Shown: positions 33,844 through 42,487, counted from the stretch's first letter. The stretch: 64,000 bases of DNA from WHSP01 sp040905505 (GCA_040905505.1 JBBDRL010000088.1:1-64000); one strand, 5' to 3'. Translations and numbers: made by a program. The notes: generated from the sequence alone by a model not told the origin.

Positions 33844-34467
33844 ATGGATGTCGTAAGTATCAAGCCCGAGCAGGCAGACGCAGCGGCGAACCTTCTTGCC
33901 CGCGCACTCAACAGGGACGCGTCGTCCGCGTACCATTTCCCCGACGAATCGACGAGGCTGCGCCGACTCGAGTGGCTCCACGGCTGGCTACTGCGCCTGG
34001 GAATCCGAAGCGGGGCGGTCTACGCTACCAGCCCGGAACTGGCGGGCGTGGCGATATGGATGCCCCCGGGCTCGGAGCGAGTGTCGCTGGGCGAAAAGAT
34101 CGCCGCCGGCCTTCTCGGGGCACCGGCGGCGATCGGAATCGGTGGGACACGGCGACTGCTGGCTTCGCGGAAGGCACTGGAACGGGTCCGGGCGCGATCG
34201 TTACCCGGAAAGCACTGGTATCTCGTTCTGATCGGTGTCGACCCGCAGCACCAGGGTCGCGGTGTGGGTTCTTCGCTGATGCGGCACGTGCTCGACCGAG
34301 CGGACGACGATGGCCTGCCGTGCTACCTGGAAACGGCCAACAAGGCCAGCCGCAAGACATTCCAGCAGTTTGGCTTCGAGGTCATCGGCGAGGCCGTGGG
34401 TCCGCGCGGTCTACCAGCGTGGGCAATGGTGCGCCCACCCGCAGTGCGTGAGCCGAGCGCGCCGTGA
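33844..34467 (+). CDS. GNAT-family N-acetyltransferase
   Basis: A 207-residue acetyltransferase. The acetyl-CoA-binding motif A is VDPQHQGRGVGSSLMRHVLD, followed by CYLETANKASRKTFQQFGF, typical for the C-terminal GNAT core. The substrate is unknown. The ATG at 33844 has GAGGAGA upstream and begins the folded part; the frame extends 42 bp further without support. It converges on the DUF5715-like gene with 28 bp between stop codons. Confidence 0.92.
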   Translation: MDVVSIKPEQADAAANLLARALNRDASSAYHFPDESTRLRRLEWLHGWLLRLGIRSGAVYATSPELAGVAIWMPPGSERVSLGEKIAAGLLGAPAAIGIGGTRRLLASRKALERVRARSLPGKHWYLVLIGVDPQHQGRGVGSSLMRHVLDRADDDGLPCYLETANKASRKTFQQFGFEVIGEAVGPRGLPAWAMVRPPAVREPSAP

Positions 34468-34495
34468 TCGGCAGTAGCACTGTTTCAGCCGGCGC

Positions 34496-35338
34496 CTAGA
34501 CGCCTCGTCGATCATCGCGGCGTGATCGGGAGCGGCCACCGAGACGGCGACGAACGAGAAGGCCGAGGCCGATGGGCAGCGCAACGATCATCATGGCCAG
34601 TCCCGTTCCCAGCTGCCGCGACCCCTCACGGGAATCCTCCGCACTCGAGCTTTGAATCAGCGCCGAGGCGCCTTCCGCGAGTTGCGCCATCGCGAGCTCG
34701 CCCTGGCGAGCCGCCAGTTCGGCGGCCGCGGCCTCCCGCTTGCGCTCCATAGCGAGCTCTTCCAGCGCAATCCGCTCTTGGGCGTACGGGACGTACTCGC
34801 TCGGGTAGACCGCCACGTGGTAGTGCGGCGGGCGGTACTCACGCGTCCCGTTCAGTACCCCCTCGCGTTCCAGATTCAGCAGCGCGTTGTCCATCCAGTC
34901 TCGGCAACTGCGGCGGTCGCTAACGCGCAGGTCGACCGCCATGCCCGCCGGATGCACGGAGAGAGCATGAGAATTGGCCGGCTGTCCAGATGTCGGCCGG
35001 ACGCCGCTGGTCACGACGAGCTTCTGCCCGCATGCCTCGCGATACTGACGCGCCAGGCGCTCGACGAAGAGCGCGAGGGCGGGATGCAGATAGGGATAGC
35101 TGACGAATCCGGCGACCTCGTAATCGTCGTTGCCTTCGAGCTCCGTGAGCACGCCCTGCGCCGCCGCCTGGCGAATCTCGGCGGGCGACCGGTAGAAGTC
35201 GAGCCCGAGCTGCTTCGCGACACGATTCTGCTGCTGCATGGAGGCCGGCGAGCCCCGCAGCGAGACGAAGTCCTCCGCGTGAAGGCCGGCTGGCGCGGCG
35301 AGCGCAGCGATCGTAAGCAGAATGGGAAGCGAACGCAT
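34496..35338 (-). CDS. Exported DUF5715-like protein with a C-terminal membrane helix
   Basis: A 280-residue protein. The signal peptide spans about residues 1-21 (SLPILLTIAALAAPAGLHA). The middle domain has VTSGVRPTSGQPANSHALSV and HPAGMAVDLRV, which resemble D-Ala-D-Ala peptidase (M15-like) active-site segments with His and Asp, and later PPHYHVAVYP. A coiled coil (LEELAMERKREAAAAELAAR), a membrane helix (LAMMIVALPIGLGLLV) and an Arg-rich tail follow. From memory it fits DUF5715. A cell-wall role is plausible but unproven. GGGAGAG precedes the ATG at 35338. Confidence 0.8.
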   Translation of the reverse strand: MRSLPILLTIAALAAPAGLHAEDFVSLRGSPASMQQQNRVAKQLGLDFYRSPAEIRQAAAQGVLTELEGNDDYEVAGFVSYPYLHPALALFVERLARQYREACGQKLVVTSGVRPTSGQPANSHALSVHPAGMAVDLRVSDRRSCRDWMDNALLNLEREGVLNGTREYRPPHYHVAVYPSEYVPYAQERIALEELAMERKREAAAAELAARQGELAMAQLAEGASALIQSSSAEDSREGSRQLGTGLAMMIVALPIGLGLLVRRRLGGRSRSRRDDRRGV

Positions 35339-35407
35339 GAAATCTCTCCCGGCGCGCGTCGCCCTGCGGCGCGCACGCTCGGTGGTGCGGAACCCGGCGC
35401 TCCAGAC

Positions 35408-35452
35408 ACCACCTGGTGGTAAGTACTTACTTTTCTTTGAGTTGGATACCAA
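35408..35452 (-). promoter_or_regulatory. Promoter of the DUF5715-like gene overlapping two palindromes
   Basis: Minus-strand TTGGTA (35452-35447) and TAAGTA (35429-35424) are 17 bp apart. The -10 lies within the perfect palindrome GTAAGTACTTAC (35419-35430), which overlaps a second one, ACCACCTGGTGGT (35408-35420). Such sites over a -10 look like an operator for a dimeric regulator. Confidence 0.5.
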
Positions 35453-35732
35453 TAAAGGTAACCGCGGTCTGGGTTCGGGTAAAGCCCCGGCGCCGGGGTA
35501 TGTCCCGGCGCCGGGGTATGCGAACTGCTTCGTCGCGCCGCCGGAGTCGCAGGAAAATGTCGGAGGAGGAATAGCCGGCGCTGGCAGAGGCCGCCGTCCG
35601 GCCCGCTGAGTCATTGATTTGCGTCGGTGGCCGGGGGTGGCCGATATTCGAAACGCTGCACGGCAGCGTACCCGACTCGCGACTCAGCATTTGTTTCCGT
35701 CTACAGAAGAGACCGGTGTGGAGAGGGAGAAG
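35453..35732. other. Gap between the DUF5715-like gene and aguB, with a two-copy palindromic repeat
   Basis: This 280-bp part of the longer gene-free stretch (35339-35732) has no supported gene. Two 18-bp units of CCCGGCGCCGGGGTATG type lie in tandem at 35486-35520; each contains the palindrome CCCGGCGCCGGG. A promoter for aguB is expected here, but I could not place one. The remainder shows nothing recognisable. Confidence 0.55.
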
Positions 35733-36644
35733 ATGAGCGGACCGTTCAAAGTAGGAGTGATCCAGCGATCGGTCGGGACGGACAAGGAAGCCACCGTCGC
35801 GAGTCACGAGTCGGCGATACGAGAGGCCGCGGCCCGGGGGGCGCAGGTGCTCTGTCTCCAGGAGCTGTTCGACGCCCCCTACTTCTGTAAGGTCGCAGAC
35901 GCCGAGCGATTCAATCTCGCCGAGCCGATTCCCGGCCCGACCGTGGAGCGGATGCAGCGCCTGGCCGGCGAGCTGGAAGTCGTCATCGTCGTTCCGCTCT
36001 TCGAAAAACGCGGGCCGGGTCTCTACCACAACTCGGCGGCCGTGATCGACGCCGATGGTCGGCTCCTGGGCGTTTACAGGAAAATGCACATCCCCGACGA
36101 CCCGCTCTACCATGAGAAATACTACTTTACGCCTGGAGAGATCTATCAGCACGGGACCTCCCCCGAGCTCCCGGGTGGTTTCCGGGTCTTCGATACGCGG
36201 TACGGAAGAATCGGTGTGCTGATCTGCTGGGACCAGTGGTATCCGGAAGCGGCGAGAATCACGGCGCTGATGGGAGCACAGGTCCTGCTCTACCCCACCG
36301 CGATCGGCTGGCACCCCGCTGAAAAGGACGAATGGGGCAAGCCGCAGGCGGACGCCTGGCGGACGATCCAGCGGAGCCATGCCATCGCGAACGGCGTCTA
36401 TGTCGCCGCGGCCAACCGCGTGGGTCATGAACCCGAGCCGGGGACGGACGGCATCGAGTTCTTCGGCCACTCCTTCATCTGCGACCCGTTTGGACGGGTG
36501 CTCGCGGAAGCGGAGACGGACCCCGCGATTCTCATTGCGGACTGCGATCCAGGACAGATCGAATACACCCGGCGCAACTGGCCCTTCCTTCGCGACCGCC
36601 GGATCGACGCCTATGGTCCGATCCTGAATCGCTATCTGGGGTGA
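35733..36644 (+). CDS. aguB: N-carbamoylputrescine amidase
   Basis: A 303-residue nitrilase-superfamily enzyme that hydrolyses N-carbamoylputrescine to putrescine, ammonia and carbon dioxide. The catalytic triad is visible: Glu 44 in LCLQELFDAPYFC, Lys 117 in GVYRKMHIPDDP, Cys 165 in VLICWDQWYPEAAR. The PDDPLYHEKYYFTPG segment is typical of AguB. The ATG at 35733 follows GAGGGAG. It overlaps aguA by four bases (GTGA), so the two steps from agmatine to putrescine are made together. Confidence 0.95.
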   Translation: MSGPFKVGVIQRSVGTDKEATVASHESAIREAAARGAQVLCLQELFDAPYFCKVADAERFNLAEPIPGPTVERMQRLAGELEVVIVVPLFEKRGPGLYHNSAAVIDADGRLLGVYRKMHIPDDPLYHEKYYFTPGEIYQHGTSPELPGGFRVFDTRYGRIGVLICWDQWYPEAARITALMGAQVLLYPTAIGWHPAEKDEWGKPQADAWRTIQRSHAIANGVYVAAANRVGHEPEPGTDGIEFFGHSFICDPFGRVLAEAETDPAILIADCDPGQIEYTRRNWPFLRDRRIDAYGPILNRYLG

Positions 36645-37693
36645 CCACTGAGCCAGGCCGGCGCTGGCCGGCGGAGTGGGAGCCGCACGCGGCGACGTGG
36701 ATCGGCTGGCCCCATCACCGGCCGGACTGGCCCGGCAAGTTCGAGTCGATCCCCTGGGTGTACGCCGAGATCGTCCGCGTACTTCATCGCTACGAGCCAG
36801 TCGAGATCCTCTGTCACGACGAGAAGACGCGCGCCTCGGCCCTCCGAGTACTTACGGCGCAGGGGGTCGATCTCTCGCGGTGCACCTTGCACGTGGTCCC
36901 GACCGATCGTGTCTGGCTCAGGGACTCCGGTCCCACAGGCGTAATCGGGCCGCAAGGCTTCGAGTGGATCCTCTGGCGGTTCAATGGCTGGGCGAAATAC
37001 GACAATTTTTCTCGCGACGAGGAAGTCTGTAGAGCGGTGGCCGAACTGACCGGTCTGCCATCCGACCGCGCGGTTCGCCCCGACGGCGAGCCCCTCGTGC
37101 TCGAAGGGGGCGGCATCGAGACAAACGGGGCCGGCGCCATGCTCGTGACGGAGGAATGGCTTCTCTCCGACGTGCAGGTTCGGAACCCGGGAACGACCCG
37201 CGAGGCTTACGAGCAGCTGTTTGCGAAGTATCTCGGTATCGAACGGACGATCTGGCTCGCCGAGGGAATCGTAGGCGACGATACCCACGGGCACATCGAC
37301 GACCTGGCACGGTTCACCGCGCCGAATACCGTGCTGCTCGCCCACGAGGAGGACCCCGCCGACGAGAACCATCGCCGTACGGCGGAAAGCCTGCGCCGTC
37401 TGAAGAGGGAGGGAGATACGTTTCCGGGAGGACTCGACATCGTAACTGTGCCGTTCCCGCAACCGCTCGTGATGGACGGGGAGCGCCTACCCGCGAGCTA
37501 TGCGAACTTCTATATCGCCAACGGTGCGGTACTGGTTCCGACCTTCAACGATCCCAACGACCGCATCGCGCTGAATACGATCGCCGAACTGTTCCCCGCG
37601 CGCGACGTCGTCGGGATCCATGCCGTGGACCTCGTCTGGGGGTTGGGCACGCTCCACTGCCTCACGCAGCAACAGCCGTCGTCGAAGCCGTAG
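36641..37693 (+). CDS. aguA: Agmatine deiminase
   Basis: A 350-residue guanidino-modifying enzyme that converts agmatine to N-carbamoylputrescine and ammonia. Family motifs: PAEWEPHAATWIGWPHH near the start, WLRDSGPTGV, LEGGGIETNG, DDTHGHIDDLARF, and GLGTLHCLTQQ with the catalytic Cys near residue 340. The GTG start overlaps the aguB stop, giving translational coupling. With AguB it forms an arginine-decarboxylase-dependent putrescine route; the decarboxylase is not in this window. Confidence 0.95.
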   Translation: MTTEPGRRWPAEWEPHAATWIGWPHHRPDWPGKFESIPWVYAEIVRVLHRYEPVEILCHDEKTRASALRVLTAQGVDLSRCTLHVVPTDRVWLRDSGPTGVIGPQGFEWILWRFNGWAKYDNFSRDEEVCRAVAELTGLPSDRAVRPDGEPLVLEGGGIETNGAGAMLVTEEWLLSDVQVRNPGTTREAYEQLFAKYLGIERTIWLAEGIVGDDTHGHIDDLARFTAPNTVLLAHEEDPADENHRRTAESLRRLKREGDTFPGGLDIVTVPFPQPLVMDGERLPASYANFYIANGAVLVPTFNDPNDRIALNTIAELFPARDVVGIHAVDLVWGLGTLHCLTQQQPSSKP

Positions 37694-37750
37694 CGATCAC
37701 GCGGTACACTGCCGTCGTCGGTGGCTCGAGCCGCTGTTGCCAACCGCCTG

Positions 37751-39805
37751 TCAGCTCTCAGGAACGTTGCGCCGCAGTTCGTCCAGCCACACCGTCGCCT
37801 CCGCGTCGCTCGGAGCGCGCCAGTCCCCCCGCGGCGACAGGGACCCTCCAGATCCCACCTTGGGTCCGTTCGGCATCGCCGATCTCTTGAACTGGCTCAG
37901 CTTGAAGAATCGGTAAACGAAGACTTCCAGCCATCTTCGAATCGTCCCCAGATCATACTCGTTCCGCTTCTCCGCCGGGATGAGCGAGGGCCACGGGCCG
38001 GCCGCCCGGTCTCCCCAGGCATGCGACGCAAGGAACGCGATCTTGCTCGGGCGGAAGCCGAATCTCACCGTATAGTACAGATTGAAATCCTGGAGCTCGT
38101 ACGGTCCGATGATGGATTCCGTACTCTGAATCTCAGCTTCCCTGTCCCCGCCCGCAGGCACCAGTTCGGGGGAGATCTCCGTGTCAAGGATCATCTCGAG
38201 GACTTCGTTCGCGTCCGGACCGAACTCGTCGTGAGCCACAACCCAGCGGATCAGATACTGGATCAGCGTCTTCGGGACTGATCCGTTCACATTGTAGTGC
38301 GACATCTGATCGCCGACGCCGTACGTCGTCCAACCCAGAGCCAACTCGCTCAGATCGCCCGTTCCTAGGACGAGCCCGCCATGGTGGTTCGCCAGCCGGA
38401 AGAGGTGCGAGGTTCGCTCACCCGCCTGCACGTTCTCGAACGTCACGTCGTGAACGGGCTCCCCATCGGCGAACGGATGCCCGATGTCCCGCAACATCTG
38501 CATCGCGCTGGGTCGGATGTCGATTTCGTTCGCAGTGGCACCCAACGCCTGCATCAGGCGTCGCGCGTTGGTGTGCGTCAGCTCGCTCGTCGCAAAACCC
38601 GGCATCGTAAACGCGAGAATGTTTTCCCGCGGAAGGCCGAGTCGATCCATCGTCCGTGCGGCGACGATCAGCGCCTGCGTCGAGTCGAGGCCCCCCGAAA
38701 TTCCGATGACGATTCGCTCGATTCCCGTACTCTGTAGCCGCTTCATCAGACCGTGGACCTGGATGTTGTACGCCTCGAAACACCGCTCGTCGAGGCGGTC
38801 CGGGTTGCTCGGCACGAAGGGAAACCGCTCGATCGCCCGCTGAAGGCGAACGGGCTCGTCCGGGAGCGTCAGCTCGAATGGGATGCGGCGAATCTGCCGA
38901 ATGCGGTCCCGGAAATCGGTCACGGTGTCAGTGAAGGTGCTGAGCCGGGAGCGGTCCTGAGCAAGGCGTTCGAGATCGATGTCGCCGACAACCATTTGCT
39001 CTTCCGCGGCGAAGCGCGTCGATTCCGCGACGAGGTCGTTGTTCTCGTAGATGAGGGCGTGGCCGTCCCATGCCACATCGGTGGTGGACTCACCCGGCCC
39101 GGCTCCGGAATAGAGGTAGGCGGCGACGCAGCGGCCGGACTGTGCGGCGCAGAGCTTGTGACGGTAGTCGGCCCGACCCACGGTGATGTTCCCGGCCGAG
39201 AGGTTGGCGATGACGGTGGCGCCAGCGAGGGCGCCCCAGGTGCTCGGCGGGAGCGGGACCCAGACGTCCTCGCAGATTTCGGTATAGAGGGAGAAGAGAG
39301 GGATGTTCGTGGCGTCGAAGACGAGGTCCGCGCCGAAGGGAACGGAAGTGCCGAGAAAGCGAACTTCGGTGGACAAAGCAGCACGCGCGGCCGCGAATTG
39401 ACGGGGCTCGTAGAACTCGCGGTAGTTCGGGAGATAGCTCTTCGGAACGATGCCGAGCACCTGACCTCGGTGGATGGCGACCGCGCAGTTGAAGAGTCGC
39501 CCTTCGAGCCGTAGTGGTGCGCCGACGAGCAGTACGGGAGTGAGCGAGCGGCTCTCTTCGACGATTTGCCGGACGGCTTCGAGGACGCGATCGAGCAGCG
39601 CGTCCTGCTGAAAGAGGTCATCGTTGCTGTAGGCGGAAACCCCGAGCTCGGGAAAGAGCGCCACGACCGCGCCGGCCTCGGAGGCTCTGCGGCTAAGGGC
39701 GATGATTCGTTCCACGTTGTACTCGGGATCCGCGACCCGCACATGGGGCAGGCAGACTGCGGTCCGAACGAAACCGTGTGAATAGAGAGAATCGAACGAG
39801 TCCAT
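37751..39805 (-). CDS. nadE: Glutamine-dependent NAD(+) synthetase
   Basis: A 684-residue enzyme that amidates nicotinate adenine dinucleotide, the last step of NAD synthesis. The N-terminal glutaminase (nitrilase fold) has Glu in LFPELGVSAYS, Lys in VPKSYLPNYREF and Cys in YTEICEDVWVPL. The C-terminal ATP-pyrophosphatase domain has the P-loop IVIGISGGLDSTQAL and GTGDLSELALGWTTYGVGDQ. The ATG at 39805 is two bases after the TGA of the upstream gene, so it is probably translated by coupling; no clear independent ribosome-binding site is visible. Confidence 0.97.
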   Translation of the reverse strand: MDSFDSLYSHGFVRTAVCLPHVRVADPEYNVERIIALSRRASEAGAVVALFPELGVSAYSNDDLFQQDALLDRVLEAVRQIVEESRSLTPVLLVGAPLRLEGRLFNCAVAIHRGQVLGIVPKSYLPNYREFYEPRQFAAARAALSTEVRFLGTSVPFGADLVFDATNIPLFSLYTEICEDVWVPLPPSTWGALAGATVIANLSAGNITVGRADYRHKLCAAQSGRCVAAYLYSGAGPGESTTDVAWDGHALIYENNDLVAESTRFAAEEQMVVGDIDLERLAQDRSRLSTFTDTVTDFRDRIRQIRRIPFELTLPDEPVRLQRAIERFPFVPSNPDRLDERCFEAYNIQVHGLMKRLQSTGIERIVIGISGGLDSTQALIVAARTMDRLGLPRENILAFTMPGFATSELTHTNARRLMQALGATANEIDIRPSAMQMLRDIGHPFADGEPVHDVTFENVQAGERTSHLFRLANHHGGLVLGTGDLSELALGWTTYGVGDQMSHYNVNGSVPKTLIQYLIRWVVAHDEFGPDANEVLEMILDTEISPELVPAGGDREAEIQSTESIIGPYELQDFNLYYTVRFGFRPSKIAFLASHAWGDRAAGPWPSLIPAEKRNEYDLGTIRRWLEVFVYRFFKLSQFKRSAMPNGPKVGSGGSLSPRGDWRAPSDAEATVWLDELRRNVPES

Positions 39806-39807
39806 GG

Positions 39808-40179
39808 TCAACGTCGGATCGTCAGGACGGGCTCATGATGGCACTGATAGCAGGTCAGCTTCAGCGGAAAGCGTACTCCCTCGCCCTCCGCGACGGACAG
39901 CTCATTGCCGCATCTGGGGCAGGTACCGGTCAGGGAGCGCACGGCGTACTCGGAGCGCCCCTGGCGAAACGCGAGCATTCCACCCGCGGCGAGCGCCAGG
40001 ACGGCCCACGGCACATGCGGGGGGATGAAGAAGGCGATGGCGCCGAGCGCGACGAACAGAGTGAATGTTGCCGCGGCACGTCCCGCGCGCTGCCCCGGTG
40101 ATCGCGCCGTCGCGTCGAGCTGACCGGTCATGGGAGGGTGCCCCCCGAGGCGGATGTCCAGTTGGTGAGTCACCTGCAC
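39808..40179 (-). CDS. Small membrane protein with a C-terminal zinc ribbon
   Basis: A 123-residue protein. Two close hydrophobic helices (ATFTLFVALGAIAFFIPPHV and WAVLALAAGGMLAF) precede a cytoplasmic zinc-ribbon-like end, TCPRCGNELSVAEG and then LTCYQCHHEP. The GTG at 40179 has AGGAGGA upstream. It sits directly before nadE with coupled translation, but there is no obvious link to NAD synthesis. No family name recognised. Confidence 0.75.
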   Translation of the reverse strand: MQVTHQLDIRLGGHPPMTGQLDATARSPGQRAGRAAATFTLFVALGAIAFFIPPHVPWAVLALAAGGMLAFRQGRSEYAVRSLTGTCPRCGNELSVAEGEGVRFPLKLTCYQCHHEPVLTIRR

Positions 40180-40286
40180 GAGAACGCTTCCTCCTATCAA
40201 TCACCAAGATCGCTTCTGCGTCGGTGACGATGAGCGCGGGGGGGTCTTAACGCAAGCAGGGACGTGTGAGAGCTGGAACGAACGGG

Positions 40287-41447
40287 TCATTCTCGGAGGA
40301 TGTGATCGGCGTCCACGCTTGGCGAAATGATTGGCACGGTGAAGGAAACGGTGCTTCCACGGCCGAGCTCCGATGCCGCCCAGATGCGTCCCCCGTGTGC
40401 CTCGACGATCGCCTTCGCGATTCCCAGTCCCAGGCCCGCCCCCGCACGCCGTCCGCGATCGCCCTGCCAGTAGAGCTCGAATACCTCCGGCAAGTGGTCC
40501 GGTGCGATTCCTGGTCCGGTATCCTGGACGCTGAAGCGCACCTCCATCGGAGAATGCATTTCGGCGCGGAGGACCACCGAGCTCTCGGGCGGTGAGAATT
40601 TTACGGCGTTCGCCAGGAGGTTGCCCAGCACCTGCTGGATCCGACCGGCGTCGACCCGTACGTCCGGAAGATCGCTCGCGCCTTCCCAGGTGAAGCCGAT
40701 TCCCTTCTCTGCCGTGAGCGGCCGGTACATCTCCGCCGCGTCTCGGACGATCTTCCGCACCGAGTGGGGCGATGGGTCGAGCGAAAAGCGCCCCAGCTCG
40801 ATGGCGGAAACGTCGAGCAGGTCCGAGATCAGCCGATTCATCTGCTCCGCCGAGCGAGCGATCCATTGCAACTGGTCCCGGACGGACGGGTCGACGGCGC
40901 CGGGATTCGGTGATTCGATGATCGCGCTCGCGTTCAGCAGCACGGTTGCGAGCGAGTTGCGCAGATCGTGTGATACAACCGCCAGCAAGCGCTCCCGCGC
41001 ATGGACCGCATGCCGTTCGCGCTCGAGGAGCTCCCCGCGCTCCTCCTCCCTCCTGCGACGCGCCGAAATGTCGGCTGCCAACACGACGATGGCCTGCGTG
41101 CGACCGTGCCGATCGCATACACGCCCAGCCGACAGCGCGATATCGATATCCGAACCGTCGCGTCGCCGACGCACAACCTCTCGCTCCACGATCTCGAGAG
41201 CCGGACCGGCATTGGCGAGCAATGACGCGAGGCCCTCACCATCCCGTGTAACGGTGGGATCCGGGCCACCCACAACATCCTGCTCGGACCAACCGAATAG
41301 CTGCTCGGCCGCGGGGTTCCACAGGCGAACGACGCCCTCGGGGTCGAGCAGGTAAAGCGCCAGCGGAGCCGCACGGACGAGTGAGCGGTACGACGCGTCC
41401 ACCACGCCAAGGTCGTCGCTTTCCAGTTCCGGAGCGGTACCCGACAT
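40287..41447 (-). CDS. PAS-domain sensor histidine kinase
   Basis: A kinase of 386 residues with this start. A PAS domain (about 15-125; YLLDPEGVVRLWNPAAEQLFG) is followed by a short coiled coil, a HisKA domain (LLAVVSHDLRNSLATVLLN, phospho-acceptor His) and HATPase_c (LGNLLANAVKFSPP, DTGPGIAPDHLPEVF, GAGLGLGIAKAIVEAHGG). No membrane helix is visible. The ATG at 41447 begins just before the PAS domain but lacks a good ribosome-binding site; in-frame ATGs at 41591 and 41693 would add an Ala/Arg-rich leader. No response regulator is adjacent. Confidence 0.9.
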   Translation of the reverse strand: MSGTAPELESDDLGVVDASYRSLVRAAPLALYLLDPEGVVRLWNPAAEQLFGWSEQDVVGGPDPTVTRDGEGLASLLANAGPALEIVEREVVRRRRDGSDIDIALSAGRVCDRHGRTQAIVVLAADISARRRREEERGELLERERHAVHARERLLAVVSHDLRNSLATVLLNASAIIESPNPGAVDPSVRDQLQWIARSAEQMNRLISDLLDVSAIELGRFSLDPSPHSVRKIVRDAAEMYRPLTAEKGIGFTWEGASDLPDVRVDAGRIQQVLGNLLANAVKFSPPESSVVLRAEMHSPMEVRFSVQDTGPGIAPDHLPEVFELYWQGDRGRRAGAGLGLGIAKAIVEAHGGRIWAASELGRGSTVSFTVPIISPSVDADHILRE

Positions 41448-41739
41448 GGGCGGTGGGTGGAAGATGCGCTCGAGGGCGATAGATCTCGCGCGATGCGGTG
41501 CGCCACCGGCAGACCCGGGCGCGGCGTCTGCATCCTGATGGAAGGCGGTGAACTTACTCCAACCCCTCAGGAGCCGCCAGATATAGGGCATTCGGGTGCC
41601 CGCTCCGCCGGCCGCCCCTTTCGGCACGGCCTCGTGCACATGAGATTGGCCGGCGAGGAGGCCGGCCAGAGGCGCGTCGGCAGTTCGTCCCATCGTTCGG
41701 CCCGGTGGAACGGTATCCAGTACCGTCGGAGGTGTTTTC

Positions 41740-41931
41740 TTGAGCGGTCAGCTGGAATCTCCGCACTTCTTCCAAACCGGTGACACGGTGCGCGCGATCG
41801 ACGGATCGCTCGGCACGGTCGTCGAAGGCGAATCGCTCTACGCCCTCATCGAGTGGCGGACTGGAGCGCGAGAGGAGCTCGATCAGTTCGATCCACGAGT
41901 GCTGGTCGTCCAACGGGCAGAAGAAACATGA
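41740..41931 (+). CDS. Small SH3/KOW-like hypothetical protein (63 residues)
   Basis: The TTG start has GGAGGTG six bases upstream. The core, GDTVRAIDGSLGTVVEGES followed by LYALIEWRTGAREEL, looks like a small beta-barrel (KOW/SH3-type) with a turn at DGSLG. The family is not recognised. Its TGA overlaps the ATG of the next gene (ATGA), so the pair is an operon. Confidence 0.65.
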   Translation: MSGQLESPHFFQTGDTVRAIDGSLGTVVEGESLYALIEWRTGAREELDQFDPRVLVVQRAEET

Positions 41932-42254
41932 GCCAGAATCGCCTCGAGCACGACGAGCAACGCTTTGCGACGCCCACCATCGAGCGGGAGGTCGCGGGCC
42001 CTCGACAGCAGGCGGGACTGCTGTTGTGGGCACCCAGGAGCGAGGAGCTGCTCTGGGACCTCGAGCGCGAGGTCGCCTCCGCACGGCGCGAGTGGGTGGA
42101 GGAGCGTCAGGCCTGGTGGATCGCAGCCAGCTACTACGAGACCATCGTGGCACTCGTGCTGCGCACATTTCCGTCGGTTCTCGTCCTGGGAACAGACGAG
42201 GATCGACTTCTCTCGCGAGACGGGTACGAGGCACTTCAGGGGCGATTACTCTGA
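41928..42254 (+). CDS. Hypothetical protein (108 residues), coupled to the SH3-like gene
   Basis: Mostly helical and charged. The middle (LLWDLEREVASARREWVEER) is a strongly amphipathic, Trp-rich helix; the C-terminal part has a hydrophobic segment SYYETIVALVLRTFPSVLVL, which could be membrane-associated or an internal strand-helix. No family recognised. It starts within the stop codon of the preceding small gene and ends just before an intrinsic terminator. Confidence 0.6.
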   Translation: MSQNRLEHDEQRFATPTIEREVAGPRQQAGLLLWAPRSEELLWDLEREVASARREWVEERQAWWIAASYYETIVALVLRTFPSVLVLGTDEDRLLSRDGYEALQGRLL

Positions 42255-42267
42255 GCGTATCCGGTCA

Positions 42268-42296
42268 CCGGCGAGCGGCTCGCCGGGTCGGTTTTT
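42268..42296 (+). terminator. Intrinsic terminator of the small two-gene operon
   Basis: CCGGCGAGC (42268-42276) pairs with GCTCGCCGG (42278-42286), and a T-run follows at 42292-42296. It lies 13 bp after the stop codon of the 108-residue protein. The G/C stem is very stable, and five Us follow after a short gap. Confidence 0.8.
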
Positions 42297-42345
42297 GTGG
42301 AAAAGGCGCAGAATTTTGGGGAAAAGCCTGCTTCGGCGTGGATAA
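42296..42345. other. Two DnaA-box-like sequences in a gene-free gap
   Basis: The minus strand carries TTTTCCACA (42304-42296) and TTATCCACG (42345-42337), each one mismatch from TTATCCACA. They lie in the 233-bp gap (42255-42487) between the terminator and the small zinc-ribbon gene. Two sites alone do not make an origin; they could titrate DnaA or be chance. Confidence 0.4.
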
Positions 42346-42487
42346 CCCCCCGCATGGAACCCGAAAGGGGCCCAAGGTGCGTAAGTAGTTGATTCTAGAC
42401 GTACTCAGAAGCAGGTGTTCCACGGAAGGCTAGCGGAACGCTCCCCCGGCGGTTCCACATTCCGATCTGAACCAGCCGTGATTTGCC

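Noticed and set aside
38753..39514. 253-codon plus-strand frame in nadE
   Set aside because: Antisense to the glutaminase domain; no support.
41448..41739. Possible RNA element upstream of the small SH3-like gene (TGGCCGGC/GCCGGCCA hairpin near 41647-41668)
   Set aside because: A single eight-pair hairpin without T-run or known consensus is expected by chance at this GC content.
42415..42470. TGTTCCACGG and GGTTCCAC sequences resembling half parS sites
   Set aside because: They are not palindromic and lack the ACGTGG centre, unlike the two sites near mnmG.
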